NCBI RefSeq assembly: GCF_040436345.1
Contig: NC_133223.1
Location: forward strand, 15,280,613-15,344,612
Length of the DNA stretch: 64,000 nt
Direction of reading: 5' to 3'
From: Pagrus major
Lineage: Eukaryota > Chordata > Actinopteri > Spariformes > Sparidae
This document shows, piece by piece, positions 44,309-58,932 of the stretch. The notes under the pieces are model-generated. The model did no database searches. It saw only the letters and a list, made by a program, of their open reading frames with translations, and was not told the origin of the DNA. The first letter of the stretch is position 1. Each line of letters begins with the position of its first letter. The position numbers were made by a program, and so were the translations under genes.

Positions 44309-46119
44309 TTAAAATGGTGTATTTTTACACTTAGATATTGCTAATTTAACCTAAAAGAAATATGATTATTATATTATAACAAAACCATGGATTTGTTATT
44401 TTAGTGTTGAAAACTGACATGAACAAACAGCTTTTTGATGAAATTCTTATCGATCTCATGATGATTTAGTGTCTTTTTTCTCCATCACTATTTCAAGCTC
44501 ATGGACTTCACATGAATCGTCCATGTCATACGTAGTCTCACATACACAGAAAGGAGGCATTCACGGCGGGTTTAAAGAGATGGTATCAGCGATGCCCTCC
44601 ACAGATACAACATGACCTGGGGGCAGCGCTGAGTCCCATGACATAGCACAACACTAAGACCTCAATGGCGTAAGGCTTACGCTTAAAGACAGAGATACAC
44701 TTGTTTCTAAACACTTGTTTGTTTAGCGTGCAAACATAACTCTGTTCATATTTGTGCCCTTACGTGTGAGACGCATCATTTCTCTTTGTGTATCAGTGAC
44801 CTACTGCCTCACTGACAAAGCCTTCATTTTTCCTCTTTGTGGAGTTTTTTTTTTTTTTTTTCATGAGTCATCTGTTTAGAGCCACTTCTTTTGTTATTAG
44901 ACGTGAAGATCCGAACACTTTACCAGCAGCTTTCTTTGTCATTTCTTTTGCACTGACCTTTTCCTCTCACTTGCAAGTGTGAACATTCATCCCTTCCCTG
45001 GCAATTTCACATTTCCTCTGAGAACCAGGCACTTGTTTCTTTCCTGCGATGGTGAGAAAGTTTGAAGCCATTAGCAAAGGCATCTAAAATTCACTGAGTT
45101 AACCACAGTGACACTGCCGGGATTTAAGATTGGCCAAAGGAAACTGTTGAGAAGATTGATAAAAGATTCGGAGCTTGATCCTGTGATCTAAAATGAATCC
45201 CAGTCAGTCTGAATCAGTTTAAATTCCTGCTTATATGTACTCACATAAGCTACATGAATGCACACACACAGACACACATTAAAGGCCCTAAAACATGTGT
45301 CAGATCTGGTCCTGGGCCATAACATTGTGTCTCAGGGCAGAGCTCTTGTTGTCCAGCTGGACTCAGGTTTGACCATTGTGTTCAGGAGGTCAGATTTGTT
45401 GCATTTGGACCAGCCCGCTGTCCCTCCTGTGCTGATGTTAGTCTCATGGGTCATTTAGAACTTGGAAGTACATAACCAGCAAACTTTACTACAGGAACTG
45501 GAGCACACAAAAACACTCACGTACTTAAAATTTCTCGAGCTGAGAAAGTAAAATGCGTCATTACGAAGGAAAAGTGTTGCTCAAAAATTAAAGTTTGTTC
45601 CTCTGTAAATATTTTCCACCGGCTATTGTATGACAGTTTGTTGGAGAGTTAAATACAGATTGATCGTTGGGGAGATTACGAAAGAGAGCAGTGTGTTTAA
45701 ATGGTGAGAAGATTGTTTGAGTGTTTGGACTCACTACCTGCATTTGTGCTTAAGGTTTCCCCTACCATGTCCTGTTACAACAGACCAAAGCACCCTCCTG
45801 TGTCTGAGAGGGGACTCTGGTTGTTAAAGCAGCCACTATTGTCTTGTGCATGTGTTTGGGTGTGTGAGTCTGCTCAGATCTCAAACACTTTCTGAGAGCC
45901 TGCAACAAGCACGATATGATACCCCGTCACCTCCAAACACTAAATTTACATTATTACAGAAAACTCTGGGAGAGCTTAGACATACTGCAAGGGACTTTAA
46001 ACTGTTTATAAAACAGGCTCAGTTTAATACTGAAGCCTCTATATGACCTACATAAGCAACTGAGACCATCAGTGAGAAGACAAATTTAAAAGAAATTAAA
46101 ACTATTTTTGAGGAAGAGT

Positions 46120-46220
46120 GTTGAGGATGAATTGAGGAGTCTCACAGCCTGGGGATAGAAGCTGCCCTGTAGTCTGGTGGTACAGCAGCAGAGACGTCTG
46201 TATTGCCAGACGGCAGCGGA
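46120..46220. mobile_element. Fragment of a LINE-associated repeat
   Basis: GAGGAGTCTCACAGCCTGGG + GATAGAAGCTGCCCTGTAGT and CCAGACGGCAGCGG resemble a phrase repeated across fish genomes. About 100 bp remain. Confidence 0.4.
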
Positions 46221-49200
46221 ATAACAGGCTTATAACGTAACCTTTTATGCTGGCCTTGTTACTAAGCTATATCTTGCTGCTGGCTTATTATTATGAAGAT
46301 ACAGTATAACGTTACTAGAAATGCTGATAAGTTTAGCCTGACAAAATTACCATTGCTAAGTTAACTGTGTGTCAACATCATTATAGTAGTTATAAAACTT
46401 ATATAGCCACAAATTCAGATATTACGTCATTTCTATGGATCCTGCAAAAAACTGTGTTTAAAGAAAAGACCATGTTTCTCCACAGGGGCCGCCAGAATCA
46501 ACACAAAAGTAAGTTTCTGTAGATGCTTTAAACACCATTTGGTACAGTCTCATTATTATGGGTCATAAAGGGTATAAAGTGTCATTTAATGATTTTTGTA
46601 TCGCATCCCACATTGTTATTTGTTATAGTCCCATAGTTTGGTGTGTTTACCTTAAAAATGTTAATAACATTCCAAATGTTTTGATTCCAGTTATTTGTCA
46701 TAACGCGACGTACTTTTATTTCTGGTGGAAAAACCGAGAGAAAACAAAAACATACTCTAGTATTTATCCTATTTTGGCCTCTTTGGTCGAACTGCTCAAA
46801 ACGCATATTTATTTGGAATGTCTGTGTTTGTCCGTCACTCAGTGCTACATCAAGTGACTCATGCAGCAGCCAGTTTGTAATGAAATGCAATTCCTTGTTA
46901 GGACAAATTTGTTCAGTTCGTTTAAGATGCGACCAGTGTTGAGAGTTCATCAGTGAGTATTGCGTCAGCATAAAAACCAAAAAAGTTGGACACCAGTGTT
47001 AATTTAACTAATTTGTTTATTTACTTGCTTTCATTGTAAAAGTCTTCAATCCTAGTTCTTGATCCTGTCGCTGCTAACTGCACCAGATGTATCTTGTTGA
47101 CTAATCAATTCAATGACTGTGTATTGCTGCCACCTGTGTGTGGTCTGATGCCTGACATTAGGTATGCTGGAGAAGGGCTTAGTGTGCATTAAATGTTTTC
47201 AGCACAAGTCATGGTGTACACACATTTGAGTTGCCTTATGTGTCAGTTTTGAGGCTCTAGCACCAGTGCATTACACCCATAAAAAAAGCTGAGTATGTTC
47301 CTCAAACATGCTGTTTGCTACAGTCCCAAAAAATTATGAAGGTGCCTCTATCTCCTAAAATGTCATTGTGGGAGTATAATACTGTGAGTATCTGACATTG
47401 ACTGTCTGAGAATACTTAAACATTTCAACCAAATTGAAGTAACATAAGCCGTGAGCTGACTGTCCGGGGAGAGTCAGCGTCGGCAGCTCGATGGTTAGGG
47501 GGTGAGGTGGGGGGGTCATGGGGCATAACATACATTCCATGCAATTGGCTGCTGCCTGTGACTATGCCAAAGCAAATAGCACTCGATGAGCCGTTTCATG
47601 GGGACTTTGAGTCAAATGGTAGCACTGTTACAGGCAGTGTAATGTAAATGTGTTATTCTATTTTTTTCTCCACAATTATCCCTCTTGGGGGTGTCAACCT
47701 CCAGGTTGAGAACCAATGATTTAACAATTAATTTACTAGTTTATAATCAACCTCACACATTGCTATGTTATATTGTACTTTATTTCTGGTGACTGCTGTG
47801 GTTTACAATTTGCACATACTTTCCCAGAACTCTTTTCTCTCTCAGTCATAGTTGACGTGTGTGTCACAGTCTGAGGCCTGTAATTAAATTCCTCTAGAGT
47901 CGAACAGAACCAGACTCTGCATCAGGAAACTTAGTAACCTGGCAGCTTCATGAAGTCTGGGTTTAAGAGAGAGACAGAGAGAGAGAGACGAGGGTGAGAG
48001 ACCAGCCATGAATTGTTCTCACCAGTGAAGAAGGAAGTGGAAGGGCAGCTTCCTCTCTGTGCAACGGCGGGCACCATGGGAGGGAGAGGAGAATCGACGT
48101 GCACACAATGGAGTAAGGTTGGGTGGAGGGCAGACGGGAGGCGTTAATGGAGGGAGGATGTAAGTGCTGTGTGTGTCTGGACATGAGAGGATGACTACAG
48201 AGGAGTTGAGATGATGGTTGGAGACAGGCAGGAAGCTGGAGGACGGCCACGCTAAGACTCCTGTATATTAGCATTGTTTTGTGTTCTTTTCTTTGTGTTG
48301 ATTGTTGTTGTTGCCACTTTCTCACAGATTTCCTCATCAACTCGGTGATTTCATCAATGCTTCCCATAATGACCCATGTCATAATGATACAATTTCCTCA
48401 GATACAACACCACTTGTGACTCGGGGGTGTAACTGTACTCAAGTATTTGTACTTTACATTACACACCCCTGTGTTAATGTGAGCCCAGTGGATCAAATGC
48501 TCTGAATTTAGCCAATTAATCACCATAGCAACGTCAGCTGATGCCACTCAGCAGACAATCACACCAGCCATAGCTGTGAAAGGACCTCATCAGAGTAAAC
48601 CAGTTGTGTGTGTAGAAAGTGTGTAGGTAAGTCTACAGGTAAGTTATATGTTCTGGAGAAAGTTTGTGTTTTTAAAATCTCTTTCTCTGTCTTTAGTTAT
48701 CATGGCTGATTATGCTCATGTGTGCTGAGGCTAGAGAGACATGTAAGTGTTAGCAGTTGAGCAATATGAAAGTTGCTAATAAACATATTGTACACCTGGG
48801 ACATGTGTTTCTTCATTATGTGTGAAATTCCACCCACTGTTAACTACTGAGAGTTCATTCAGTTCAATTATTACTGTCAAAGCTTGTATTTCTTTTTTCT
48901 GTATTAGTTATGAGCAATACTCAATGGATGAGACTGATGGACTGTAAGCAATTTGTTTCTAAGCCCTCAGGAAAGTTATCAAACTTAAATCCAGTTTATA
49001 GTTTGATTTGTCATGCAGGAAAAGCACAGGTGAAACAAGTTTCGTTAACGATGTCGTGGTTCCATTAAATGTCCCGGTGATCCATGCCAGAGAGCCGACA
49101 TGCACAATGGGTCCTGGAAGTAGCTCATCTAAAAGGAATGCAGTCATTTTTTAATGTTATCAGTAACACCTGCTTTTCCTGTGTGACATGCCAAAATGTC

Positions 49201-50570
49201 TGCTGTGAAAAAAAGTCATTTGGTTGATCAATGGACAACCATATGAGGCAAAGCAGCATTATTTCTGTAACTGTGACAGTGTCACGTATTTCCTCGCTAG
49301 ACGAGGAAAAGTACGTTCTTATTTGCGGTCAAGTTGGCAATAGTAAATATGCAACGTCCATTTAGACTTTCAAAAAAAAGCTTGCTGGAAACAATTCAGG
49401 TCATTGTTGTAGTTTGGTTACATTCAGACACCAAAACTACCTGGTTACTTTAAGGAAAACATCATTTTAAGTAATGTAAGTTAAGTATGTACGTGACATT
49501 ACCCTTCCATCTGCTTCACCCTCGTCCCTATGCAAACTCTATATAAACTCATTCTCTATATAGTACGCTCGGTGCTGCACCTTCACACACGTGTGTACTT
49601 TTCGTGTCTAGGTAAGGTCAGGCATGGTAAAACTTGACACTGGCCTGGTATCCACTGGTGGATTAAAGTGTTTTATGCAGGCCCAGAATATATCAAGCAT
49701 TAAGTGACATTCAGAAACAATAAGCAATAGGAAATTAAATAAAATCAGTTTAGACTGAATAAAGTCAGATTTGAAAAAGTACAAAATAATAATAGACCTG
49801 CTTAGATCAGGTGTGCATCCCTTTCCTGAACAACAATATCCTGATTGTTTTTGTTGGCGATAATTCTTTGTCTGCATGGAAATATTCATCTGTTCTTTAT
49901 TCATTGTGTTAAATGTGCAAAAAGTTATTGTTGGTCTTTGGAGCAACAAAAACAAGAGGTAAGCACAATAGAAGTGGGGCAAAATATCGATACGGCAATA
50001 AATTGTATCACTTCCCCTTGTGACATTAATACACTGGTGCCAAATATTGATGTTTTTATCAGAACATGCAGGTACTCTAGACAGTTTCCTCTGATAATAT
50101 GACTTACTGGAGTCACTACTTCATAACTTCTTGCAGTGTAAATTTCTGTACACATAATCACACAGATTGAAAATAATTTAGTGAGACATAGTTGAGACCT
50201 TCCTTTAAACATTTTAACTCCAGAACTGTTCTGCTTTCTGGCAGCTTGTCCTTTTATTTACAGTTTATGGATATTTAACATCGGAAAGACGACATACATG
50301 GACAAGGACAAGTTGCGGTCAGCGTGTTTGTGTGATAAACGGGCACTAAGCTAAGACTCAATGCACTTTTTATACATTGTTTCATCTCAGTTTGTGTCAT
50401 ATTCTGTGAAACTGACACCATAATGCAGTAAATAACACATTCCTGCACACTTCTTCAGTTTGACAGATATCATGATGATTTGATGTTTGGTGATATGGTC
50501 AACTTGTTAGCAAACTGTTGCTCAATACACACAGAACAACATTAGTCTTCTGTTGTAGCTCTGTTTTGGT

Positions 50571-50645
50571 CTCTACCAACTCGTGAGGGAAATAGCTGGC
50601 TCTTTAGCTGCTAAATGTTCCACTAGGTTCACCAACTAACTGCTG
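50571..50645. repeat. Dispersed repeat copy related to 9450-9525
   Basis: CTCTACCAACTCGTGAGGGA, ATAGCTGGCTCTTTAGCTGC and TAAATGTTCCACTAGGTTCA are the unaltered arrangement of the repeat seen at 9450-9525. I cannot name its class. Confidence 0.55.
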
Positions 50646-52893
50646 ATTATTTACACATAAAAGTAGTCATGCAATATTTCGTTAATAAAAGGATGTTGAT
50701 TGGAACATTTGGGAGCAAGTGATTAGGTGCTTTGATATGGTAAACTTTATTATTCATTGTGCTTAGTACACCAGTCCTTGAAATCAGTCAGGTGTTTTTA
50801 TTGGACTTGTAAACTCAAACAAAAGGAGGATGAAAGTAATTAAGGTTTTTGATAAAAGTGCATGAAGGGTGACTGAGGTTCCTGAGAAATGCAGCGTAAC
50901 AGGGAACATTGTGGGCGTACATATCGCCCCGGGCAGGAAAAGCTGCCTGAAGGGTTGGAGGTGGCTTTGAGAGGAGGTTAACACCCTCCGTGTCTCTATC
51001 AGGGAACACATGGCCCGACACAGGATGATTTCATGCCTTCAGGTCCCCTCAGTCAGCCAGCCGCCCGACACAATGTTATCTACGGATAGGAGTGCCTGCA
51101 CACACGGTCAACCACCCACCGGCAAACACCCGCAAGAGTTTTCTCACACACATTCAGTGGGTAAGCGAAGTGATTTATTAGTTAATGTTGTTTCCTCAAA
51201 CGTAGCCGAGTCACTACAACAAAGACCAGGACAAACAGGAAGTCATAAAACACCGCCAATGTAAAGTGTGTAAGACAGAAAAACATGCTAAGCTCCCCCC
51301 AGAAATACAAAACATCCATTCAGGATTTAATGTAATTTGTCAGACGAGCTGTAAAACTGACCCTTGATTTGTATTTATTTGTCTTTAAATAATTCCAGTC
51401 AGAGGTTGAGCAGGGAGGAAGAGGCTGTATTGAACGCCTGAACGGCCTGTTCGTTGCCTTTGGCTGGTGACTGCAGGTCGTACGTCTGCTGGACCTGATG
51501 AACAATACCGTCCTTTCATTCCCTGTTTGTTTTCAGGGATGTATGGTGGGCACATAAACATACATACACCCCTTGTCTGTCTTCAGGCATCATACACACT
51601 TCAAACATATATGCTGCACAAAGTCGATCTGTTCACACATATACACGCATGCACGCACACACACAGCACCCGTCTGTCCTCATGTCTGAGTTGGTTGGGT
51701 GTCTCGGGTGAGGGGTCTTGCAGATATCCCCCTTCCTGTATTTGTTACGCTGCTCCTTCTCCGTGGCTGCACAGTGGGATGCTGTAACTCCACACGGAGG
51801 AAAATATGGCATTAAGAGTCCATGTTTCCTCTGGCTCTCTCCACATCTTGATAACCTTGTTCCTAGTAGGGCGGAGGAGGAACATACAAGGTCCACTGCA
51901 TGAGTTTTGTTTGCTTTCATTTTGTTAAACTATCAGTTATTGAGTCTGCTCAAAGAAACATACAGTAATCTTATAAAAACGTTTAGAATAAAGACGTTGA
52001 TTGAAGGGTTTAACTACAGGCCGACCGATAGCTGCTTGATAGTTGAGGCAACTAGGTTCTTATCATAGCAGACACTTTATTCAGCTCTTGTAGCAAAAGC
52101 TTTGGTGGCTCTCATAACATTAACAATGGTTTTGTTGTTTCCATGTGAGTCATGACAGTGTGACTCTGAGCCAGGACCCTGAAATTGAAGCAACTAAATG
52201 AATTCAGTCATAATTGTGGATGCACCAGGAGAGACAGGACACGAGACACGATGCATAAAAAACAAATAATAATAGCGGTTAATGTTGAACCTTTAGATGA
52301 AGAATCGTAAAATGTGCATGTTCAGCTGGAAGAATGTAACCTGATAATACACCCCAAATCTAAACCTGACAGGTGACCACCCAGCTACCATCTTTGAATA
52401 GATCTGTCCAACCAGTACCAACCACACTCTTCTTCAATGGAGTTGCACTAACTGCGCATTCATGTGCTGTCAGAATTATTGGAAAAACATTTTTCTGACA
52501 GGTAGAATTCAAGCAAATGGCCTCTCAAGTCCAAACAACAACTCGGAAAATTGGAGAAAATTTCGGTACAGGAGTTGCACAGGTGAAGTCATATGACGTT
52601 GAAACATGGCGGACGAAAGTAAAGATTAGTATGCAGATAAGAAACTTTTACCAAAGTCATGTATTTTATAGTCATTGTATCGTTTCACTCAAATACTGGA
52701 AACAACTGTCAATGTGTTGTTTTAAACACTCTGAGCAACATAGCAACTTCTTTCTGGCGTCCATTTTGCTCCCACATTCAGACCTGATGCACATGAACAC
52801 ACCGAAGTCAGAAGAACGACTTCCACCTCAGGAAGTGGGACCATCCGAGGAGCACGTGAATGCAGCATAAGCGAAAGCCTTTCTGGCACAAAG

Positions 52894-53167
52894 TACACTC
52901 AGGCCACTTTTTTAGGTACTCAACCAAATGCAATTTAGTACAGCAGCTCTGCCATAAATTCCACATTACAATGTTTTTATACATTGTTGAGAATGTATAA
53001 GTTAAAGGTGGTCTTAACATACATGAGGGGAAAGAATATTATAAACACCGCTCAGTGTAAAGTAGTCTGTTACGATACTGAACATTTTGTGCATCACAAC
53101 AGCTGAACAGTAGTATTGGACTGCATTAGATTTTATAGGTGTGTCAACTTAGTGGCCAATGAGTGTA
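52894..53167. mobile_element. MITE with 'TACACTCA.TGGCCACTTTATTAGGTAC' ends
   Basis: TACACTCAGGCCACTTTTTT + AGGTACTC at left and the complement of TACACTCATTGGCCACTAAG at right are inverted repeats of a family widespread in fish. It is 274 bp and non-coding. Confidence 0.7.
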
Positions 53168-54571
53168 AATGCAACCATAAAAGACATTATGGGCTACACC
53201 AATCCAAATAACGTTACTGAGATGAACCTTGGAGGAGGCTGTACAAAAAGGAGATTGATATATATTTTTTAAATTGTAAAGCCAAACCCTCAGTGAAGAA
53301 ATAATGCTTTGAGATTGCTCTCAAAATATATTCTGTGGATAAAATGACCGACCTGCTGAGAGTTAAACTAAGTATTTATTGGCAGGAATTGGAGAAAAAA
53401 AATGAAAATTTACATGAAACTATTTGTTTATTGTTATATTCTATATCTGCTGACATGAAGTCAATAAAAGCTGAATTAAAAATTGGTATAAGAATTTAGC
53501 TATCATTAACTTTATTATTTACGCCTGCGCTAAAATGCCCCCTAAAGCTTTAATGGAAATCCATGAAATGGCCTATATTGGTATTTCAGTTTTGAAAAAA
53601 ATAAAATAACATAACATAATAACTGTGTAATAAACACACACCCTTATAATCATTTTTTTGATAAAGAACCATTGAATTAGTTGGGACATTATACATTTGA
53701 AAAATGTTTTTTTTTTCAGTGCTCTCTGGTGGACAAAATATGTATTGTAATTCTACTGTAAGTTTTTGTTACTTATTGACTCCCATACATCAATATATCT
53801 GTGACACACTAAAATCAGACCATAATATTCCAGTATATCAGTTTGGCTCTACCGTCTCACTCTATGTTTTGCTTCAAATTACTGATTTTGAGTGACTCCA
53901 TGTAACTTTTAAAAAAACAAAAAATTGTCCTCTTGATAATGAAAAGTTTAATTCATGAGCAGTAACACACACCCTTGATTGATTAGGAGCACGTGGTTTT
54001 GCTGCTCAGTCTGTCTTAGTCTGGTATGACAACTAAATAGCTAATGTTAGCAGTTACACATACATTGATATAGGGCTAATGGAAACAAACAGAGATTAAC
54101 AAGAGCCAAACATGGGAACGATCTCTGACACACATAATGCATGTCTGACCCATATATGCATCCATAAGCTATTCATCATCAATGCCTCCAGACAGTATTT
54201 CAGTTAGTTGGCACGGTCAGAGATCAGCTGTAAGAATAGCATCAGTCTAAATCTGTAGACTCAGGCAGCGTTGGGAACATAAGGAGTTGACAGAAGTCTA
54301 AAATACACAATGAATGACTGACCGCCTGCCATGTCGGCTTCTCGCAATCCCTCACCTGTCTGCTCAAAGCTCTGTCACCCTATAATGAGCAAACAGCAGG
54401 ATAATCATCCACCGCCCGTGACCATTTGTTCTCCTCGGCTCGTCAGCAGAGCAGCACTGGGTTAATAATAAACTGGTTTCAATGGTGAAGATGTTGATGA
54501 GATGAGAGCGCTGACTGATGGTGTCAGAACAAATACAGTTGAATGCTAAGGGTTGTTTAATGTCAACGGGT

Positions 54572-54795
54572 CATCAAATACGTTTTACCTTGAATTATGG
54601 CCCAATATCCCTCCGGATTTTCACCATCAATCTTGTTTTCAGTTGCAATAGTTATGATTTGTCAGATTCCTCACGTTTATACGACTTAAAACCTGCAACA
54701 CAGCATTACGACGATGAGTATGATACTTGATCTTCCCACCATGAGCATGATGTCAGAGGGAAATGGCCACCGTGTGAATATAGTCTATTGCCAAG
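54572..54795. mobile_element. Half-copy of the 58304-58932 foldback element
   Basis: GTTTTACCTTGAATTATGGC, GATTTGTCAGATTCCTCACG, TTTATACGACTTAAAACCTG and GGGAAATGGCCACCGTGTGA align in the same orientation with 58707-58935. The opposite arm was not found. Confidence 0.6.
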
Positions 54796-57466
54796 GCAAC
54801 GATGCGAACAACTGGGTGAGCTGACCAAAAAGGAAATATGGCAGAATCCAGAGCGACTGCTGCCAGAGGGTAAGATAGCCTCAAGAAGCAATTCACACAG
54901 ATAAAGACGTGTTATTCTAAGAGAAGGAATCAGAGTTCTGCCTGAGAAAGTACAATATTTTTATAGCAAGTTGGCAGGGTAGTATCGCCGATGTTTACGC
55001 TTCATTAATATCATTTAGCTCATTCCTTGTGGCGAGATAATGGAAGAGGAAGAGTAGCCGGCAGAAGCAGAGGAAGGGGCAGAGGTCGTAGTGCAAAGAG
55101 TTCCTGTGCTGCTAATTGGCTGAAAGAGTGTTGCATGGCTCGGTCGGAGAGACATGGCCAGAGTTTTAGTTTCAAACATTCAAAAATTAACTAATGTTAT
55201 CAACAGAGTGTGAAGAAACAACAGTGTTGAAGATGTCTACGTATTGTGTTGCAGTGATGTCGACTGAAGTTAGCATGCAATCCAGCTAGCCCTAGCCCGT
55301 CTTGTTTCCCTTTCACACTTTGTGCTGTAAAAACAGTAGTAATCTGATAGGACATAGTTTCAGCTGGGATACACAAGCAGCGGGTTAGTTTCTTAGTCTA
55401 ACAAGTTAACAAAAAATCTCACCTAATGTCAAGAAATTAAATATTTTTAATACTGCTTTCCTTACTTGACAGAAAAAATACAATCGTACACCTTCTGATT
55501 GTAATTTCGTTCTTTTACCGGACAAAGACGATCCTAATTACCTCGTTAATTCATCTTAAAACAAACTTTATTCAAACCCAACATAAACTAAATAAAACTC
55601 ACCAAAACAGTCTTGGTTTGTCTTTCCACGATCACCTCTGGTTTTGTTGGTATACAGTAAATCCTCAATTTACGTGCCCGCGGTGACTACCTCCGTGATC
55701 CAAGGTCAAGGTGCAGACAGATTGAGTCAAGCTCCTCGTGAACGGCTACTCGTCGCTACAGTAAAAGATAGCTACAGCAAAGGGTGGCAAGTCTAGCATA
55801 GTGAGCAGCTGTGAGCGGTTATGCTGCCCCCTGTAGTTTTGGAGCTACCTTTGAATTCTAAAGCATTTGAACGTTTTTTATTGATTTTTATGAATCTGAA
55901 GCAAAAGTGTGTTTTCCCCCCGAGTTATTGTTTGTCTTTTTTTCCCCCACAAGTCAAGTGTGTCAACATTCAATCATATGACGATTAATATATATTAAAA
56001 TGGAAAAAGGTTGCAAGGAAACAATTGTGCAAAAGATAAAATAGAAAAGGGTAAAAAAAAAAAAAAAAGGTGAAAACAAAGAAATAAAACTCAAACGATG
56101 GAATGAGACAAGACTAAGAGGATGTTTCTGACTGACGACCACACGTCACCAGTAAATGTAAAGTACAGTAAATGAGTCTGATTTCAGGAAGTCTGCCACA
56201 ACAACATGCCTGTGCTGTGATTCACACCTGTCAGCGACTTTGTGCTGACGTGTGCGGCTCAGTAACAGCTTGTGCTTGTGTGTGTTTACCTCAACTAAAA
56301 CAACCTTGAGTTTCTCCTCTCAACTTCTCCCACTCTTGAGTTTGATGCCATGTTTCACCGCCATTTGTTATGTTACAGGGATGAGTTGGAGGGTGTACAG
56401 TATGCGAGGCTGTGATGGCTGCTCAGGAGCACGTGTCCATCAAGCCTGGCTTCCCTCGGACGCGGCTGAGGCAGGGCTGAAAACGGGTTTGTGTCACGAG
56501 CAGAATCGCAGGCTGGGGTCAGGCTGGTGGGCGGGTGGGGTGGGTTACGCTAATGCATCCTGGCAGTGCGGGCTTTTTCCATCAAACACTCAAGTACACG
56601 GACAATGTTCACGCACAGGGGCACACATAAACACATGCACTCGTCTCTCGATCTCTGTAACACTCTCACATGCAGACCTCATCCTGGCACGGCCGAGAAG
56701 CTGTAAGTGATGAGATTAAGTGAAGTCGTGGAACATCACTTCTTTGTTACAAATCACTTCATGCTGTTATTCTGTGTGAATGCTGTTCCACTTCTAAATC
56801 CATCCTGATGAGCAGCACAATGGAAACGCCGGAGTGGACTTTAAACTGAGGAAGGCTACGTAATTAGGAATTAGCAGCAGCTTTTCCATCCCTTCAAACA
56901 CTCGAACAGTGGAGTTTCACTAACTGAGGCCTGAAGCGATGTTGGGCGCTCCATGGGCTTTTGTTTAAGGAAACTCGGAAATCACAGGCAATTCTCACTG
57001 ACTTTTAAGATGCTTGAGGAGTCCGCAGCACCCTGACTGTTATGATTTGTAAGAGCAAGAAAGGACCAAATTAATGCAAGTACAACAGATAATCAGATAA
57101 AAATCTTCTGACCACACGTTTGGCAGGGTTTGTCATGAGATCCTAATCGCTTGGTTTCTCCTGCTATTTATACAAGCAAAACCATTTTCTCAGCTCTGCA
57201 GTGAAAGACGCAGTTGTTGGAGAGGAGAATTTAGCCATTCAGATCACTGATTAGGCCATGACATCGGCAGGGAGATGAAAAAACGTGAGAGGAAGCAGTG
57301 TTTTTTATTTCACGACAGTAACAACTGTGGAAGCCCTGAGTGGCAAGTGAGAATTTTGTGTTTCTGGAGATAGATTTAATGATAATTATCATTATAATAA
57401 TAATGGTAATTATTTGTCATTTCACATAATAGTCAGCTGTTTACGGAAGCCTTGAGGGGCAAGTGG

Positions 57467-57666
57467 GAATTTTTTTTTCTGGTAATCCGTTTTCTAAGTG
57501 TGATCTAAACTACCTTCTCTCCTCTCACAGCTGGTAAAAAAATAAAAGGAACATAGAACGATTATCCTGGCAAACATTTTTCTGCCCACCAGACTACAAG
57601 TCATAAACACAGGAGAGAATATAATCTAGATCACACTTAGAAAACGGATTACCAGAAAAAAAATTC
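57467..57666. mobile_element. Small foldback element with perfect 40-bp inverted repeats
   Basis: The left arm 57467-57507 (starting GAATTTTTTTTTCTGGTAAT, ending TAAGTGTGATCTA) is the exact complement of 57627-57666, apart from one T in a homopolymer. The 119-bp interior is non-coding. A weaker copy of the left flank occurs about 113 bp earlier (57329-57372). It may be a MITE or a local inverted duplication. Confidence 0.75.
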
Positions 57667-58303
57667 TCCATGTCCTCCAGAATGACACGTGCAATTTCTT
57701 TTTATCTGATGCCACTATCAACAAGACAACATTCCTTTTTTCTGATCTTACACCACTATAATGAAGGTTTGTTAAGGTTTTGACCCCAAAGAACTTGAAA
57801 GCTACTTGGACTTTGAGATAACTACTTTCAAGTTAGGGAAACACTGCGTTTTGATCACAAGCGGACCGTCATGAACAAAACCAACGCTGACAGTCGGAAA
57901 GAACTAGGAAACAATAAGGTCCAATGTTGTGTTACTCATCCATCCAACCCGACCTCCTGCCTCTGCAGACTTTGTGGTTCTAACACTGTCACACTACTTC
58001 CTCCTTTTAGCTATTAAATTGCATGCAGTACACACATGCAATTTTGGAGCGAGCAGATCGAGAGTCAGCTGAACTTTGTCATCATCCATAGTTAGGTGAC
58101 CATCGTCATCGTCATGGCAACAAAAAAAAACTTTTTTAAGTTAGGTTTCATCTGTTCACGTTATGGACATAAGTGAAAACAAGTCAACACTGACTTTTGG
58201 TTTCACATTGTACAAAAACACCAAGGTGTTTGTTTCACCCACCCATCAACCCCAACCTCTACACTCTCCTATGTCATCTGACTTTGGACACATCTGTTTT
58301 CCA

Positions 58304-58932
58304 AAGACCATACACACACGGTGGCCATTTTCCTGTAACATCACACTCAGGGTTGGAAGCTCAGATGTTGTACTGCTATGTTCTGGGGTGGAAGTCATAT
58401 CAACGTAGGCAATCTGACAAATTAATATTTTCCTGTTTCCTGATTGATTGCCAACTGTATATACAACAGATAGTTGAACCATTCAATCGTTTAATGATAA
58501 TTTAGCTTCCATTAGACAACAGCTAGCATTAGCATTCATTATAGCTAACATTACTGTTTTAATGCGATACGATTATGAAAGATGTTCAGAAATATCAACA
58601 CACATCTTGGAGACGTTTTTCTCAACCTGGAAGTGAAACACACAGGATGTAATCACACGGTAATGTTAGCTAGGAAGTTGTTGAATGCTAACATAAGCTA
58701 ACGAGTTTCAAATATGTTTTACCTTGAAATATGGCTGAATGTGCCTCCAGATTTTCACTAATCATCATCTTTTCAGTCAAGTTTCTGTAAAATGACAACA
58801 ATTTGTCAGATTAGCTAAGTTTATACGACTTGCAACCTGGATCACATCAGCCTTTAATTATCGCGGTATTCAAATTTGCCAACCTGAGCGTGACGTTGGA
58901 GGAAAATGGCCACCACGTGAATAAGGTCCGTA
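58304..58932. mobile_element. Foldback element with long (>150 bp) imperfect inverted repeats
   Basis: The left end GACCATACACACACGGTGGC + CATTTTCCTGTAACATCACA is the imperfect complement of the right end GAGGAAAATGGCCACCACGT + GAATAAGGTC. Pairing continues inward through GGCAATCTGACAAATT / AATTTGTCAGATTAGC. The interior has no reading frame. Confidence 0.65.

Noticed and set aside
56252..56710. A 152-codon + strand frame with a hydrophobic start
   Set aside because: No known family, compositionally odd, and no neighbouring exons or signals.
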